A stretch of 64,000 bases of DNA, from positions 1-64,000 of the forward strand of contig JAGAKR010000030.1 of NCBI GenBank assembly GCA_017625535.1. The letters run 5' to 3'. This stretch comes from Bacteroidales bacterium (GTDB lineage Bacteria; Bacteroidota; Bacteroidia; Bacteroidales; UBA932). The notes below the pieces were generated by a model. It saw only the letters and a list, made by a program, of their open reading frames with translations. It did no database searches and had not been told where the DNA came from. Position numbers and translations under genes: made by a program. Shown piece after piece: positions 15,459-24,736 of the stretch; position 1 is the stretch's first letter; the number at the start of each line of letters is the position of its first letter.

Positions 15459-16621
15459 TGCTTTGGAACAGAAATTTCATATTGGTAAACTTGGGCAACT
15501 TCTTAATGTACAATGCGTTTTACATGTTGTTGCCCATTTTGCCACTATATCTGGCAAACCAGCTGCAGGCAAGTGAATCTGTAATAGGGACAATACTTTC
15601 GCTCTACACAATTGTCGCCCTCATCACACGCCCCATAGCGGGGTTCTGGCTTGATAAAGTTGCCCGCAAACCCCTTATGATGTGCTTCTATATGTTCTAT
15701 ATCTCAATGTGCGCAAGCTACACACTGGCAGCCTCATTGGGATTGTTCTTCATTATAAGGTTTGTGCACGGCATTGCGTTTGGAAGTGCAACTGTGGGGA
15801 TAAATACAATGGCAGTGGACATCATACCCGAAGAGAGGCGTGGCGAGGGACTGGGAATCTATACCTCATCCACCAGCCTTGCAATGGCAACCGGCCCGGT
15901 AATCTCACTGTTCATGCAAGAGAACGGCATCCCTTTTGACACAATTTTCATTGCTGTATTCTGCGTGGGACTTTCCGGCTTCCTGTGCGCCGCCAACATA
16001 AAGCCCCGCAAAGACATAGAACGCTCAACAAGGAAATTCTCCGTAAAGAACCTCCTTCTGAACGCCGGACTGCCGGAGGCTGCAGTAATGGTGCTCCTCA
16101 CATTCGGATACGGAATAATTACAGTATACCTTTCAATCTACGCAAAGGAGGAGGTAGGGCTCACCCAGGGTGTAGGATACTACTTCACCATTTTCTCCGC
16201 AGGTCTGGTGGCAGCACGCCTCTCATCTGCAATGATACTCCGCAGCGGACGGTTCATACTGGTATTTGCTCTTGGAATAATCTCCCTCATAATAGGGTTC
16301 TTCATAGTGGCATTCATCCATAATCCCGTGGCATTCTACTCATCCGCAATATGTATGGGCATAGGTTACGGACTCATCTCCCCTACCGCCCAGACAATGA
16401 TAATAAACCTGGGCAAGGATACCGAAAGGGGGGCCGCAAATGCCACATACCTCACCTTTTTTGACCTTGGAGTTGGTGCCGGAGTATTTTTTGGAGGCAT
16501 AATAGCCCAGTACTCCAACTACTCAACAGCATATGCAGTAGGGTTTGCATTTACAATAATAGGGCTCATATACCTGCTTACATTCATAAGGAAACACTTC
16601 AAGACCCACAGGTTAAGGTAA
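15455..16621 (+). CDS. Major facilitator superfamily transporter
   Basis: 388 residues with about 12 membrane helices. The MFS signature loop between helices 2 and 3 is visible (RPIAGFWLDKVARKPLM), as is the motif FGSATVGINTMAVDIIPEERRGEG at the helix 4-5 junction, typical of drug/sugar proton antiporters of the YfcJ/YajR type. It starts ATGATG within the stop of the preceding 39-residue gene and ends with a 1-base overlap (TAATG) with the metallo-beta-lactamase-fold gene. The three genes form a tight operon behind palindromic operators. The substrate is unknown. An exporter whose cargo is related to the MBL hydrolase is the simplest reading. Confidence 0.9.
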   Translation: MMLWNRNFILVNLGNFLMYNAFYMLLPILPLYLANQLQASESVIGTILSLYTIVALITRPIAGFWLDKVARKPLMMCFYMFYISMCASYTLAASLGLFFIIRFVHGIAFGSATVGINTMAVDIIPEERRGEGLGIYTSSTSLAMATGPVISLFMQENGIPFDTIFIAVFCVGLSGFLCAANIKPRKDIERSTRKFSVKNLLLNAGLPEAAVMVLLTFGYGIITVYLSIYAKEEVGLTQGVGYYFTIFSAGLVAARLSSAMILRSGRFILVFALGIISLIIGFFIVAFIHNPVAFYSSAICMGIGYGLISPTAQTMIINLGKDTERGAANATYLTFFDLGVGAGVFFGGIIAQYSNYSTAYAVGFAFTIIGLIYLLTFIRKHFKTHRLR

Positions 16622-17508
16622 TGGAACTGCACGTAATCATAGACAATCTGCCCTCTGGGAAGATGCCCCAACTGCACTCTGAGCACGGCTTGTGCCTTCA
16701 GTTTTCCATAGACGGGCAGAACTACCTGGTGGATTCCGGGGCAAGCGGAAAGGCCCTGGAAAATATGGATATGCTGCACAGCAACGGAACTGCAGTACCC
16801 CAACCAGAAGATATTGATGCCGTATTCATCTCCCACGGCCATAACGACCACACCGGAGGCCTGCGCAAATTCATTGGAAGGAATACGGCAGCCCCAATAT
16901 ACCTGCACAACTCTGTAAGAGGCAATTATTTCTTCTCGTGCCGTCCAAAAAACGGCATCCGTGAGGCCCGCAGCATTGGAATGGAGCAGGCCCTCTTTGC
17001 AGAGTATGAAGAGAGGTTCCGGGAAATTGAAGGGGCAACACGCATAACAGAAAAGATTGCCCTCATCCCCATAACCGGCTCAAAAGGGTTTGCAACCCCA
17101 ATGGGAAATGAATTCCTTTTCAAGAATGATCTTCCCGACAATTTTTCACACGAGGTTGCAATCCTTGTGGAACACACCCCAGGGGAATACACCGTAATAT
17201 CCCCCTGCACCCACAACGGCATCCTGAATGTACTGGAGTGCTGCAGGGAACATCCGGATTTATCGGGAAAAGGTGAGATAAAATACTTTGTGGGGGGATT
17301 GCACTATGTGGATTATCTGCAGGGGTGCGGGGAAAACAAAGAGGCCGCCCAGATAATTGGGACGGCCACCAAACTTAAGGAACTGTATCCTGCACTCAAA
17401 GTATTTTCCGGGCACTGCACCTGCTCCGCCGCAGGGGAACTGATGCAGAGTGTACTTGGGGAAAACTATTCAACCTTCTGCACAGGAGCCACAATTTCCT
17501 GCATATAA
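16621..17508 (+). CDS. Metallo-beta-lactamase-fold hydrolase
   Basis: 295 residues with the zinc motif SHGHNDHTGG (HxHxDH, about 76-81), a preceding LVDSGASGKALE strand and later metal His in SPCTHNGI and FSGHCTCS. The arrangement resembles the MBL subgroup annotated as dihydropterin ribofuranosyl-aminobenzene phosphate synthase-like, but no pterin genes are nearby. It has no signal peptide and is thus cytosolic. Its ATG overlaps the MFS stop by one base. It converges tail to tail, with zero gap, on the DUF3108-like gene (stop codons at 17506-17508 and 17511-17509). The actual substrate is unknown. Confidence 0.88.
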   Translation: MELHVIIDNLPSGKMPQLHSEHGLCLQFSIDGQNYLVDSGASGKALENMDMLHSNGTAVPQPEDIDAVFISHGHNDHTGGLRKFIGRNTAAPIYLHNSVRGNYFFSCRPKNGIREARSIGMEQALFAEYEERFREIEGATRITEKIALIPITGSKGFATPMGNEFLFKNDLPDNFSHEVAILVEHTPGEYTVISPCTHNGILNVLECCREHPDLSGKGEIKYFVGGLHYVDYLQGCGENKEAAQIIGTATKLKELYPALKVFSGHCTCSAAGELMQSVLGENYSTFCTGATISCI

Positions 17509-18183
17509 CTACTCTATTTTCTGAAGCACAAGTTCAGCGGAAACCATACCGCCCATTGCCTCAGTGGACTGTTTCACAAGTCCCACACCTTTGCCGTACC
17601 AGTAGGTGATGTTTGTAACCTGCTGCTGCCCCATTACCGTTACAGTCTGGTTCTCTGTAAACTTGAGGCACTCGAATGTACCTGCCGGAGTGGTGATGCT
17701 CTCCTCACCGGCGGCCTTGCGGTCCTGGATTGCAAGGTCCATCACAAGTCCCATCCCTTGCATAGATACCTTTATCTTCATTTTTGCCCCCTCCATCTCT
17801 GTTTCAGGGGTAAGTGCAATCGGGTAACCCAGCATTCCGGAAGATTCGATTATCTCAAAATTTCCGCCTAACTGAGCCAGATTTTCTGCCAGGGCATCCT
17901 GCAGGGAGATTACATAATTGTCCCCCTCTATATTGTATTTGATTGAAGATGTCTGCCCCTGGCCCCCCTCTGTAGAGGATGCGGTCATTGCCAGGGTAAC
18001 AGATGAAGCATCCGCCTCCTGTACCTTCTGGGTAACATACATTACTATCTCATTGCCCATTGCACTTGACACCACCTTATAAATCATATTCTTTCCCTGG
18101 TTTGGCATCATCTGATAATCCTGGGCACACAATGCGGCGCAAGAGAACATAAGCACCGCTGCAAGAACAAACAGTTTCTTCAT
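17509..18183 (-). CDS. Exported DUF3108/TapB-like protein
   Basis: 224 residues with a signal peptide (MKKLFVLAAVLMFSCAALCA, then QDY). The mature part is a beta-rich domain with repeated strands: GKNMIYKVVSSAMGNEIVMY, then TTPAGTFECLKFTENQTVTV and the end signature YWYGKGVGLVKQS. This strand order is seen in DUF3108 and TapB family lipid-binding-like periplasmic proteins, whose role is unclear. It lies 20 bp downstream of the nitroreductase gene on the same strand and may share its transcript. The family assignment is by pattern only. Confidence 0.65.
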   Translation of the reverse strand: MKKLFVLAAVLMFSCAALCAQDYQMMPNQGKNMIYKVVSSAMGNEIVMYVTQKVQEADASSVTLAMTASSTEGGQGQTSSIKYNIEGDNYVISLQDALAENLAQLGGNFEIIESSGMLGYPIALTPETEMEGAKMKIKVSMQGMGLVMDLAIQDRKAAGEESITTPAGTFECLKFTENQTVTVMGQQQVTNITYWYGKGVGLVKQSTEAMGGMVSAELVLQKIE

Positions 18184-18203
18184 ATATCCAATGTTTAAAA
18201 TGA

Positions 18204-18845
18204 TTAAATCAAAATGTCATCCAATCCCAATTTAGGGACAAAATGTACCCCGTCCTTGCGGTAATAGTTTCGGGAGTCATCGCCGCTTATGCGGGTAAGC
18301 TGTATATGTTCCGCCCCCTTTCCAATTGCCAGCAGCAGAACAGGCTCGTGCTGCAGATTGAACTCCTTCATTACCGAATCCTTGTTGAAAGCACCTATGC
18401 AGATTCCGTTCAACCCCATCTCAACTGCCTTAAGGAGTATGCTCTGGGATGCTATGCCCAAATCTATATCCACCCATTTGTTCTCAGGAACTGTAGAGCA
18501 GATTATGATCCAGGCACTCGGTTCAGTACCCGGATACGGGAGATTGAGTTCGGGAAGGGCACCCGCCCATTTTGTATATTGCTGCAATCTAGGAGCATCT
18601 TCGGGGAGAACCAGTTTGTATCTGAGCACCTGTCCGTTCCTGCCGCTTGGGACCTTGGTTACAACCTCAACCATTTTAAGGAGTTCCTCCTTGCTTACAA
18701 CGTATGAAGGGTCATATCCCCTGTAGCTTCTGTTCTTGAGGAGAAGTGAATCCAGGCTTGGAGCCGCAGCTGCCTTATGTTTTGGAGCAGCCCCCTTGTT
18801 GGAGCGGTACTCTTCAAATTTCTTTTCCAGATAATTGTCTGCCAT
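18204..18845 (-). CDS. Nitroreductase family FMN oxidoreductase
   Basis: About 213 residues. The nitroreductase features are RNRSYRGYD (FMN phosphate contact near residue 37), VVTKVPSGRNGQ, then DIDLGIASQSILLKAVEMGLNGICIGAF. The ATG at 18845 is chosen over 18923 because a TATATTTG promoter box lies at 18869-18876, between them. Residues 1-30 form a charged, Ala-rich extension before the fold. Substrates of the family range from nitroaromatics to flavins and quinones; the physiological one is unknown. The nearby palindrome at 18901-18918 could be a regulator site. Confidence 0.88.
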   Translation of the reverse strand: MADNYLEKKFEEYRSNKGAAPKHKAAAAPSLDSLLLKNRSYRGYDPSYVVSKEELLKMVEVVTKVPSGRNGQVLRYKLVLPEDAPRLQQYTKWAGALPELNLPYPGTEPSAWIIICSTVPENKWVDIDLGIASQSILLKAVEMGLNGICIGAFNKDSVMKEFNLQHEPVLLLAIGKGAEHIQLTRISGDDSRNYYRKDGVHFVPKLGLDDILI

Positions 18846-18868
18846 AACTCTATTTTCTAAGTGATTCC

Positions 18869-18918
18869 CAAATATAGACAAAAAAACCAACGTACGCACA
18901 GAGATCTTTGCAGATCTC
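18869..18918 (-). promoter_or_regulatory. Nitroreductase promoter with upstream GAGATCT palindrome
   Basis: The -7 box TATATTTG lies at 18876-18869 (minus strand). GAGATCT-TTGC-AGATCTC at 18901-18918 is a perfect 7-bp palindrome about 25 bp upstream of the box, where an activator or repressor could bind. Confidence 0.5.
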
Positions 18919-18942
18919 ACCACTTTCCTTACAAGAGAAATA

Positions 18943-18971
18943 AAGGAGCTGCCCCAAAAGGTCAGCTCCTT
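18943..18971 (-). terminator. Terminator after the DUF6850 gene
   Basis: Minus-strand stem AAGGAGCTG / CAGCTCCTT with an 11-base loop, followed by TTATTTC. It lies 9 bp beyond the stop codon at 18980. Confidence 0.7.
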
Positions 18972-18979
18972 GTCATTTG

Positions 18980-20539
18980 CTAGAATGTGATTCCTACCGA
19001 GAAATCTGTAAACAGCCTGTTGTCAAATCCTGAGCCGGAAGGGACAAAGTACTGGCATTTTGCCTCCACAAAGAACGATGTCCTTGGCCCCACAAGGGTT
19101 GAGAAGCAAGCCTGGGCCCCAAACTTCACATAATCTGAAGCCATAAAGAGTATGTCATTTGCATACATCTCCTTTACTACTTTTGATTCTGAATATGAAC
19201 CGGAGTAATTGTATTCACCCTCCAGATTGGCATTATACCCCACATTCACCCCTGTAAGCAGAGAACTCTTGCGGCAGAGGGCAAAATTCTTTTTGGCATA
19301 CATATTTATAAGTAGGTTCTCGGCCTTAAGGGTTGATGCAGGGAGATAATACTCATCAAACTTGTCTGAATACTCACCGTTAAATCCTGCCCTCCAGCTG
19401 TACCCGTCCTCATTTTTGGCATACAGCTCATAATCCACCGCCAAAGTTGTATATGAGTAACAGCTCCTTACATATTTGGCCTTGGTCACCCACTCAGAGA
19501 CCTCAAATGACTGGTCAAGCACCTGAATGTACTCTATGCCGTCTGTCTTCTTGTCTGCAAACGAAACGGTAACCTTATTGAGAAAAGAATCCCCGTCTGA
19601 GAGCAACTGCAATGAACCTTCCCACAAATTCTGCTTTACAGAACCCATCCTCTGCTTTTTTGTTGGGGTCTGCCAGGCATCCTCCACCTTGTATGAGTAT
19701 CCTGCATCCAGAAGGGCGGAGAAAGAGCCGTTGCTGCTATAGCCATATTGCAGAGCAGCACCCAGTTTGTTCCCCTTGTAGAAGAATGTGCCAACTCCAA
19801 CAGAGCCCGACACCACTCCTTGCGAATAATTGCCCAGTCCCCTCATAATATACACAGGGTAATCCACCTCTGTATCACTCCTGTTGAAAGTGCTCCTCTC
19901 GTACAGATACTCATAGTTGAGGCTCAGGCCCAGATGGTTGTTTTCAGACAATTCAAATACAAAAGAAGGGGTTGCAGCCACTGTCATATAATATGTTACA
20001 GAACGTGGGTCCCTCTGTTTTGCACCTGTATTGGTAAAATATCTGAGGTCACACCCTGCTGTAAGGAAATCCCACATCTGGGGGAATGCCACCTTAACGT
20101 TAAGGTCATAAGACTGCTTCTTCATCTTGCTTTGAACAGAATCAGCAACATAATAAGGCATATCCCTGAATGGATCAAAAATATTGGTAACAAACCTTGT
20201 ATCCTTCTGGGTAATATTGCCATATTCAAAACCGCCCCAAAGATATGTCTTCCCTATGTTTGTGGCACCATTGGTGCTGAAGCCCACAGTTTTCTCATTC
20301 TCCCCCTGCTGGGTCATCTTAAAGTCACCATCTGCGCTGGAATATCCCAGCCCCACAATGCTGTATTTGTTAAGAGGTGTGATACTCATTCCGGCAGCAT
20401 TGCTGCTCTCCATCCACAGTGCCCTTGCAGCATCAATCTCTATCCCGGCCTGTCTTACAAAACCTGCAGATTCCTGTGCAGAAGCCACCGCAGAGAGAGA
20501 CAAACCGATTGCAATCAAAATTATATTTCTCTTTTTCAT
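18980..20539 (-). CDS. DUF6850-family outer-membrane beta-barrel protein
   Basis: 519 residues from the ATG at 20539 (MKKRNIILIAIGLSLSAVAS signal, then AQES). The mature protein is made of alternating aromatic/polar strands (YSYTTLAVDYELYAKNEDGY, GYSWRAGFNGEYSD) and ends with the aromatic residue required for barrel insertion (SVGITF). This is the DUF6850 pattern that accompanies DUF4876 and a TonB-dependent receptor in Bacteroidales. It is the last gene of that run, 25 bp after the DUF4876 stop. It is presumably an outer-membrane partner of the receptor; its precise job is unknown. Confidence 0.78.
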   Translation of the reverse strand: MKKRNIILIAIGLSLSAVASAQESAGFVRQAGIEIDAARALWMESSNAAGMSITPLNKYSIVGLGYSSADGDFKMTQQGENEKTVGFSTNGATNIGKTYLWGGFEYGNITQKDTRFVTNIFDPFRDMPYYVADSVQSKMKKQSYDLNVKVAFPQMWDFLTAGCDLRYFTNTGAKQRDPRSVTYYMTVAATPSFVFELSENNHLGLSLNYEYLYERSTFNRSDTEVDYPVYIMRGLGNYSQGVVSGSVGVGTFFYKGNKLGAALQYGYSSNGSFSALLDAGYSYKVEDAWQTPTKKQRMGSVKQNLWEGSLQLLSDGDSFLNKVTVSFADKKTDGIEYIQVLDQSFEVSEWVTKAKYVRSCYSYTTLAVDYELYAKNEDGYSWRAGFNGEYSDKFDEYYLPASTLKAENLLINMYAKKNFALCRKSSLLTGVNVGYNANLEGEYNYSGSYSESKVVKEMYANDILFMASDYVKFGAQACFSTLVGPRTSFFVEAKCQYFVPSGSGFDNRLFTDFSVGITF

Positions 20540-20564
20540 ATCATCCAATATTAAAAATCCACAA

Positions 20565-21824
20565 TCAGTTTGCCCAGGTGTTCCAGGATGGTGTACCAAC
20601 GCCATCCCTTCTTACCATTGGAATATCATTAACCTGGAAATCCTCAAGGCTGTTGTTTGTATCCTGGTATATTATCCTGCCGTCCGGAGTTGTCTCCTTT
20701 ATCTTGCGGCTCACACTCTTGCCCAGATAAGTTCCCCCTACCCAAGTTGCACCTGCATCAAGAAGTGCAGGGACACGCTTCTGGGAAATTTTGGATTCAT
20801 TGAGCATCAGTTCCACAGCATCCAGGATATAATCCATATGTACATCCTTCCCTTTGTTTGTATACCCTACAGGTGAAACCCATTTGCCTGAGTATGCCAA
20901 TTCATAATCTGGCTGGTACATTATCTCCAGCATCTGTTCGTCGGGATAAAAGATTGCGTATGCACCTCCATTCACTGTAACAAGCCATTGTGGGGATGTG
21001 AGGGTCCAGAATGCAGGGAGCATATTCTCTGCAGCATTATCTGAAATGAGGGCAGTGGATTTTACATAAGTTTCAAATTCTGCTCCCGACAGATCAACCG
21101 GGCAATCGGGATTAAGGGCCTCCCTCTTGTGGTTGTCCGCCAGCTGTGCGATGATTACAGACTCACCGGGCTGGAGGGGATAAAGTTTGTTCTGGGGATT
21201 TTCCCTATCGAACGGTATCTGCCATATGGTCTGGAAATATGCATACTCCTCCTGGTTAGGCCTGTCCCATACGTATGTTATGGAAGAAGTTGTTGCAGGG
21301 AGCATATTTCCTATGCATAGGCCGTCGAGATACTGCACCTGGCTACTGTTGTTGTAAAGTTCATAGAACTGGTCCCTGAAATATGTGGTCTTGCCTTCTT
21401 TCCTGCTTCCGCAATAATAAATTTCTTTAAGAATTATGTTGCCGGATTTGGCCGCAGCCATCTCAAGCCCCATAACCTCACCGTCCTGGAGTATGTTCAC
21501 ATTGGAAAGGTTACCGTTGAACACATATGTGAAGCCGTTTGCCATTGACTCTCCCGAAACCGAGATTGTATAGATGCCCGGAAGGATATCCTCAACAGAA
21601 ATCATATCCCCTGCCGGTACCTCCTTAACCAGTTCAATATTCTCCGCATAGTTGTTCAATTTAACTTTATATGTTGCAGGGGCAGGCACATTGTCATGCT
21701 TCTTCAGCTGTACATTTATACCCATTGATATGTTGCCTACCATCTCCACATCCTTTACCTGGTCGAACTGCTCACAAGAGATGGCCGCAGACAGCAGGGC
21801 TGCAAATAATAATATCTTTTTCAT
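20565..21824 (-). CDS. DUF4876-family lipoprotein
   Basis: 419 residues: signal with lipobox AISCEQ (Cys17), then a transthyretin-like beta domain (about 25-130; PGIYTISVSGESMANGFTYV). A larger domain follows, starting GNIILKEIYYCGSRKEGKTTY and containing DQFYELYNNSSQVQYLDGL, typical of DUF4876. It lies between the TonB receptor (11 bp upstream) and the DUF6850 barrel. By analogy with surface lipoproteins paired with TonB receptors, it probably captures the ligand at the cell surface. The ligand is not known. Confidence 0.8.
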   Translation of the reverse strand: MKKILLFAALLSAAISCEQFDQVKDVEMVGNISMGINVQLKKHDNVPAPATYKVKLNNYAENIELVKEVPAGDMISVEDILPGIYTISVSGESMANGFTYVFNGNLSNVNILQDGEVMGLEMAAAKSGNIILKEIYYCGSRKEGKTTYFRDQFYELYNNSSQVQYLDGLCIGNMLPATTSSITYVWDRPNQEEYAYFQTIWQIPFDRENPQNKLYPLQPGESVIIAQLADNHKREALNPDCPVDLSGAEFETYVKSTALISDNAAENMLPAFWTLTSPQWLVTVNGGAYAIFYPDEQMLEIMYQPDYELAYSGKWVSPVGYTNKGKDVHMDYILDAVELMLNESKISQKRVPALLDAGATWVGGTYLGKSVSRKIKETTPDGRIIYQDTNNSLEDFQVNDIPMVRRDGVGTPSWNTWAN

Positions 21825-21835
21825 CCTTTCTCCTC

Positions 21836-24712
21836 CTATCTTATGTTAATCTTAAGGTCAAATCCAAAGAATGTAGGCATTCCAAGTTCGTAATATGAAC
21901 CGGGATACATCTTCCTCTCATACAAAGGCCTTGTATTGAAGATATTGTTTGCAAAGAAAGATGCTGTAAGGAAATCACCTATCTCTTTGGATACGTTAAG
22001 GTTGAATATCACGTACGGATCATATTTCTCCTTAATGAACCTGCGGTCGCTCTTGGTTTCAAACAACGATGCAAACTCAGGATCATCCTTCATTGCAGGA
22101 TCAAATTTGTGCACCTTGCCGTCCTTGTACGAGATATAATACTCAAACATTGTATCGTTGCCGTACTCTGTCCAGGTTTTGGTGAACCAGTTGGCCTGTG
22201 CAGCCAAGGTGATTACAAAACCTACCTGAGGGATATTGTGGGTGAAACGGAAAGTAGTGTTGAACACCTCATTCAAATTGCGCGAGACTCCCCTCTCGTA
22301 AACACCTATATGGTGCTCCAGATTGCTTCCGCTTGCAGATGAACTGTAAGAGTGGTTGTTATTCACCTTCTTTACGTGCATCCACGCACCGTTCACGTTT
22401 ATGCTGGTCCTTATGGCATCAATCCTTCCAAGGTTAAGCTCATACTCAATACCCTTGTTTATGGTTGAAAGGGAGTTCATAGGGGTGCTGTGGCTTACAA
22501 AAATGTTGCTTGTCTTATCCACCTCCACTGTATACCTTCCGTCAGCCTCTTTCTGCAGGTTCTTGTATGTTACATATGGGATAAGGTGATAACCTGTGTA
22601 GAGGTCTGTACCCATAGAGTATCCGTCCTTGAGTTCCTCGTAGAAACCGGTAACTGAAAGTCCCATCTTCCTCTCATTGAACTTGAAGTCGAAACCAACC
22701 TCGGATTTTGTATTCTTGGCAATCTTCAGATTCGGATTCTCAGTCTTGAATCGCCTTACTGTACCTATAAGGGCCTGGTTCTCCAATGCCACACTCTCAT
22801 TCCCCAGTGTGTTGTAATTTACAAACTCAAAGTATGCATCCTGCGGATACAGGTACAACGATGTAGGAGCCTTTGCCAATATACCCCAACCTCCTCGTAC
22901 AAACAGTTTCTCCGGAACAACCTCAAATGATGCATTGAAACGTGGTGTTACTGCTGTTTTGCTGTTTATGAAATCAAAACGGACACCACCGGTAAGTTTT
23001 AGTTCATGATTCCCGAATTCATATGAGAATACATCCTCCACATAACCGCTTATCTGGTTTATGAAAGGGATATCCTTGAATGCCCTTGGTCTGTATGCAG
23101 ATGCGCTGCTGGTGCTCTGTGGTGGGGTGGCAATGTCATACACTGTACCCTTGCCCAAGTTGCCGTCAAGCTTGTAGTCAAAACCTACAAGGATGCTGTT
23201 GCCGCTCTTCTCCCATCTCTTGTTGAAATGGGCCTTAAGGGAGCCCTGGAAGTTGAGTTCCTTGCCATAGATGTCATATCGGGAAAAATAGCTGTATGGC
23301 AGGTATGAGGCACGGTAGTGCTCCTCCCCTTCCGGTATATTTGTGATTTCCTCACCGGTGTTCCTGTCATATATGCGCACCCCCGGAACACTGGCAAGCA
23401 CTGCTCCGTCTGTACTTGACATAAGATATGGTGCATAAGCATTGGAAAGGATGCTCTCCCTGTAAGAATGTTTGTCTGCAAAGGAGAATGAAAGTGTATA
23501 ACTGAGCCTCTTCAACCAGCCGGCATCCGGTGTTGAAAGAGAACCGTTGCTGTTGAACCTGAACCCTATCTCATCCGCACCATATGCCATTTCTGAGCGG
23601 AGATCGTCGGGATTCTTCTCACGGGTATCCTTGCGGAACTTCAGGTCCAGTGAAGTATTTGTGGTAAGGCGGTCGAAGAAGGTCTTTGTCCACAAACCCC
23701 TTAAGGTAAACCTCTGGTAATACTGCTGGGCCATCTCCTGCTGGCGGGCATCATAAGCATAGTCTCCGCTTATGGAGAACGCACCGCCCTTCTCACCCAA
23801 CTGCATACCCTTTGATGCAGATACTGAGTATGTGTAAGGGTTAAGATTCACCTTCACCCTCAAAGGCTCGCGTCCAGCCTTGGTCTTTATGATTACCGCT
23901 CCGGAAGTAAGGTCTCCATACTGTGCCGAAGGGATACCTCTGATAACCTCAACACTCTCAATATTGTCCGTAGAGATGCCTCGCAGATCCACACCCGCAG
24001 CAGGAGTAGAACCCACACCCACATTTGCATTGCTGCCCTGCATTGTAGCAGAAAGCATCTGCATATTGGCATTATTTGAAAGAGCCGCACCATCCATAAT
24101 CACCGCCGTACCCAGGCTGTTCATATTGGCGTGGGCATCATCGGTAGCAGTTGTGGCACTTCTGGAAGTGCTTGTAGGGGCAATTGTCCTTATATAGATG
24201 TTGTTTGCCACAGACATATTGGAGTTCTGCAGAGTTGCACCGGGCAACAGCTGCATCACATCCTTTATTGTACTTGCCTGCAGGTGATCTATTGCCTGTT
24301 TTGAGATGTTTGAGGCGGTAGACTCGCCAGCCTTGCTCTGCTCTGCAAGCACCGTAACCTCTGCCAGGCGGAAGTTGGTCTCCTGCATCACAAAATTGAA
24401 ATGATACTCCTTCCCTGCCGAAAGGTTCACAAGGGTGTCTATTGTCTCCATCCCCACAAACTGTATGGAGATGTTGGTCTCACCCGGTTCCACATTCTTG
24501 AGGATGTATGTACCGTCAAGTTCCGTAGTTGTATACACATCCTGGGGCAACAGATGGATAGTGGCAAATCCCACAGGCTCCCCTTGGGTACCCTCCATTG
24601 TAACTGTTCCCTTTATTTGGGCATACTTTCCGGTACCGTTCCCCTGCTGCGCCATAAGGCAGAGAGGGAGCATAGCCAGAACGGACGCCACCAATATCTT
24701 AAGTTTCCGCAT
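21836..24712 (-). CDS. TonB-dependent receptor with carboxypeptidase-like regulatory domain
   Basis: 958 residues: signal peptide, then a CarboxypepD_reg-like beta-sandwich (about 28-115; VGFATIHLLPQDVYTTTELD). The plug domain (about 130-280) has IKDVMQLLPG and the plug-end signature SVEVIRGIPSAQYGDLTSGA. A 22-strand-type barrel follows, ending in FFGFDLKINIR. There is no SusD partner downstream. Instead a DUF4876 lipoprotein and a DUF6850 barrel follow, and a gingipain-like peptidase precedes it by 24 bp on the same strand. The substrate is unknown. Peptide, haem or metal-complex uptake fits the protease context better than glycan uptake, but this is inference. Confidence 0.92.
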   Translation of the reverse strand: MRKLKILVASVLAMLPLCLMAQQGNGTGKYAQIKGTVTMEGTQGEPVGFATIHLLPQDVYTTTELDGTYILKNVEPGETNISIQFVGMETIDTLVNLSAGKEYHFNFVMQETNFRLAEVTVLAEQSKAGESTASNISKQAIDHLQASTIKDVMQLLPGATLQNSNMSVANNIYIRTIAPTSTSRSATTATDDAHANMNSLGTAVIMDGAALSNNANMQMLSATMQGSNANVGVGSTPAAGVDLRGISTDNIESVEVIRGIPSAQYGDLTSGAVIIKTKAGREPLRVKVNLNPYTYSVSASKGMQLGEKGGAFSISGDYAYDARQQEMAQQYYQRFTLRGLWTKTFFDRLTTNTSLDLKFRKDTREKNPDDLRSEMAYGADEIGFRFNSNGSLSTPDAGWLKRLSYTLSFSFADKHSYRESILSNAYAPYLMSSTDGAVLASVPGVRIYDRNTGEEITNIPEGEEHYRASYLPYSYFSRYDIYGKELNFQGSLKAHFNKRWEKSGNSILVGFDYKLDGNLGKGTVYDIATPPQSTSSASAYRPRAFKDIPFINQISGYVEDVFSYEFGNHELKLTGGVRFDFINSKTAVTPRFNASFEVVPEKLFVRGGWGILAKAPTSLYLYPQDAYFEFVNYNTLGNESVALENQALIGTVRRFKTENPNLKIAKNTKSEVGFDFKFNERKMGLSVTGFYEELKDGYSMGTDLYTGYHLIPYVTYKNLQKEADGRYTVEVDKTSNIFVSHSTPMNSLSTINKGIEYELNLGRIDAIRTSINVNGAWMHVKKVNNNHSYSSSASGSNLEHHIGVYERGVSRNLNEVFNTTFRFTHNIPQVGFVITLAAQANWFTKTWTEYGNDTMFEYYISYKDGKVHKFDPAMKDDPEFASLFETKSDRRFIKEKYDPYVIFNLNVSKEIGDFLTASFFANNIFNTRPLYERKMYPGSYYELGMPTFFGFDLKINIR

Positions 24713-24736
24713 TGTATATAGTCTTTTAGGGTACTT

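Noticed and set aside
19748-20554. 268-codon plus-strand open frame
   Set aside because: It is antisense to the DUF6850 gene, has no promoter or signal, and its composition follows the opposite-strand codons.
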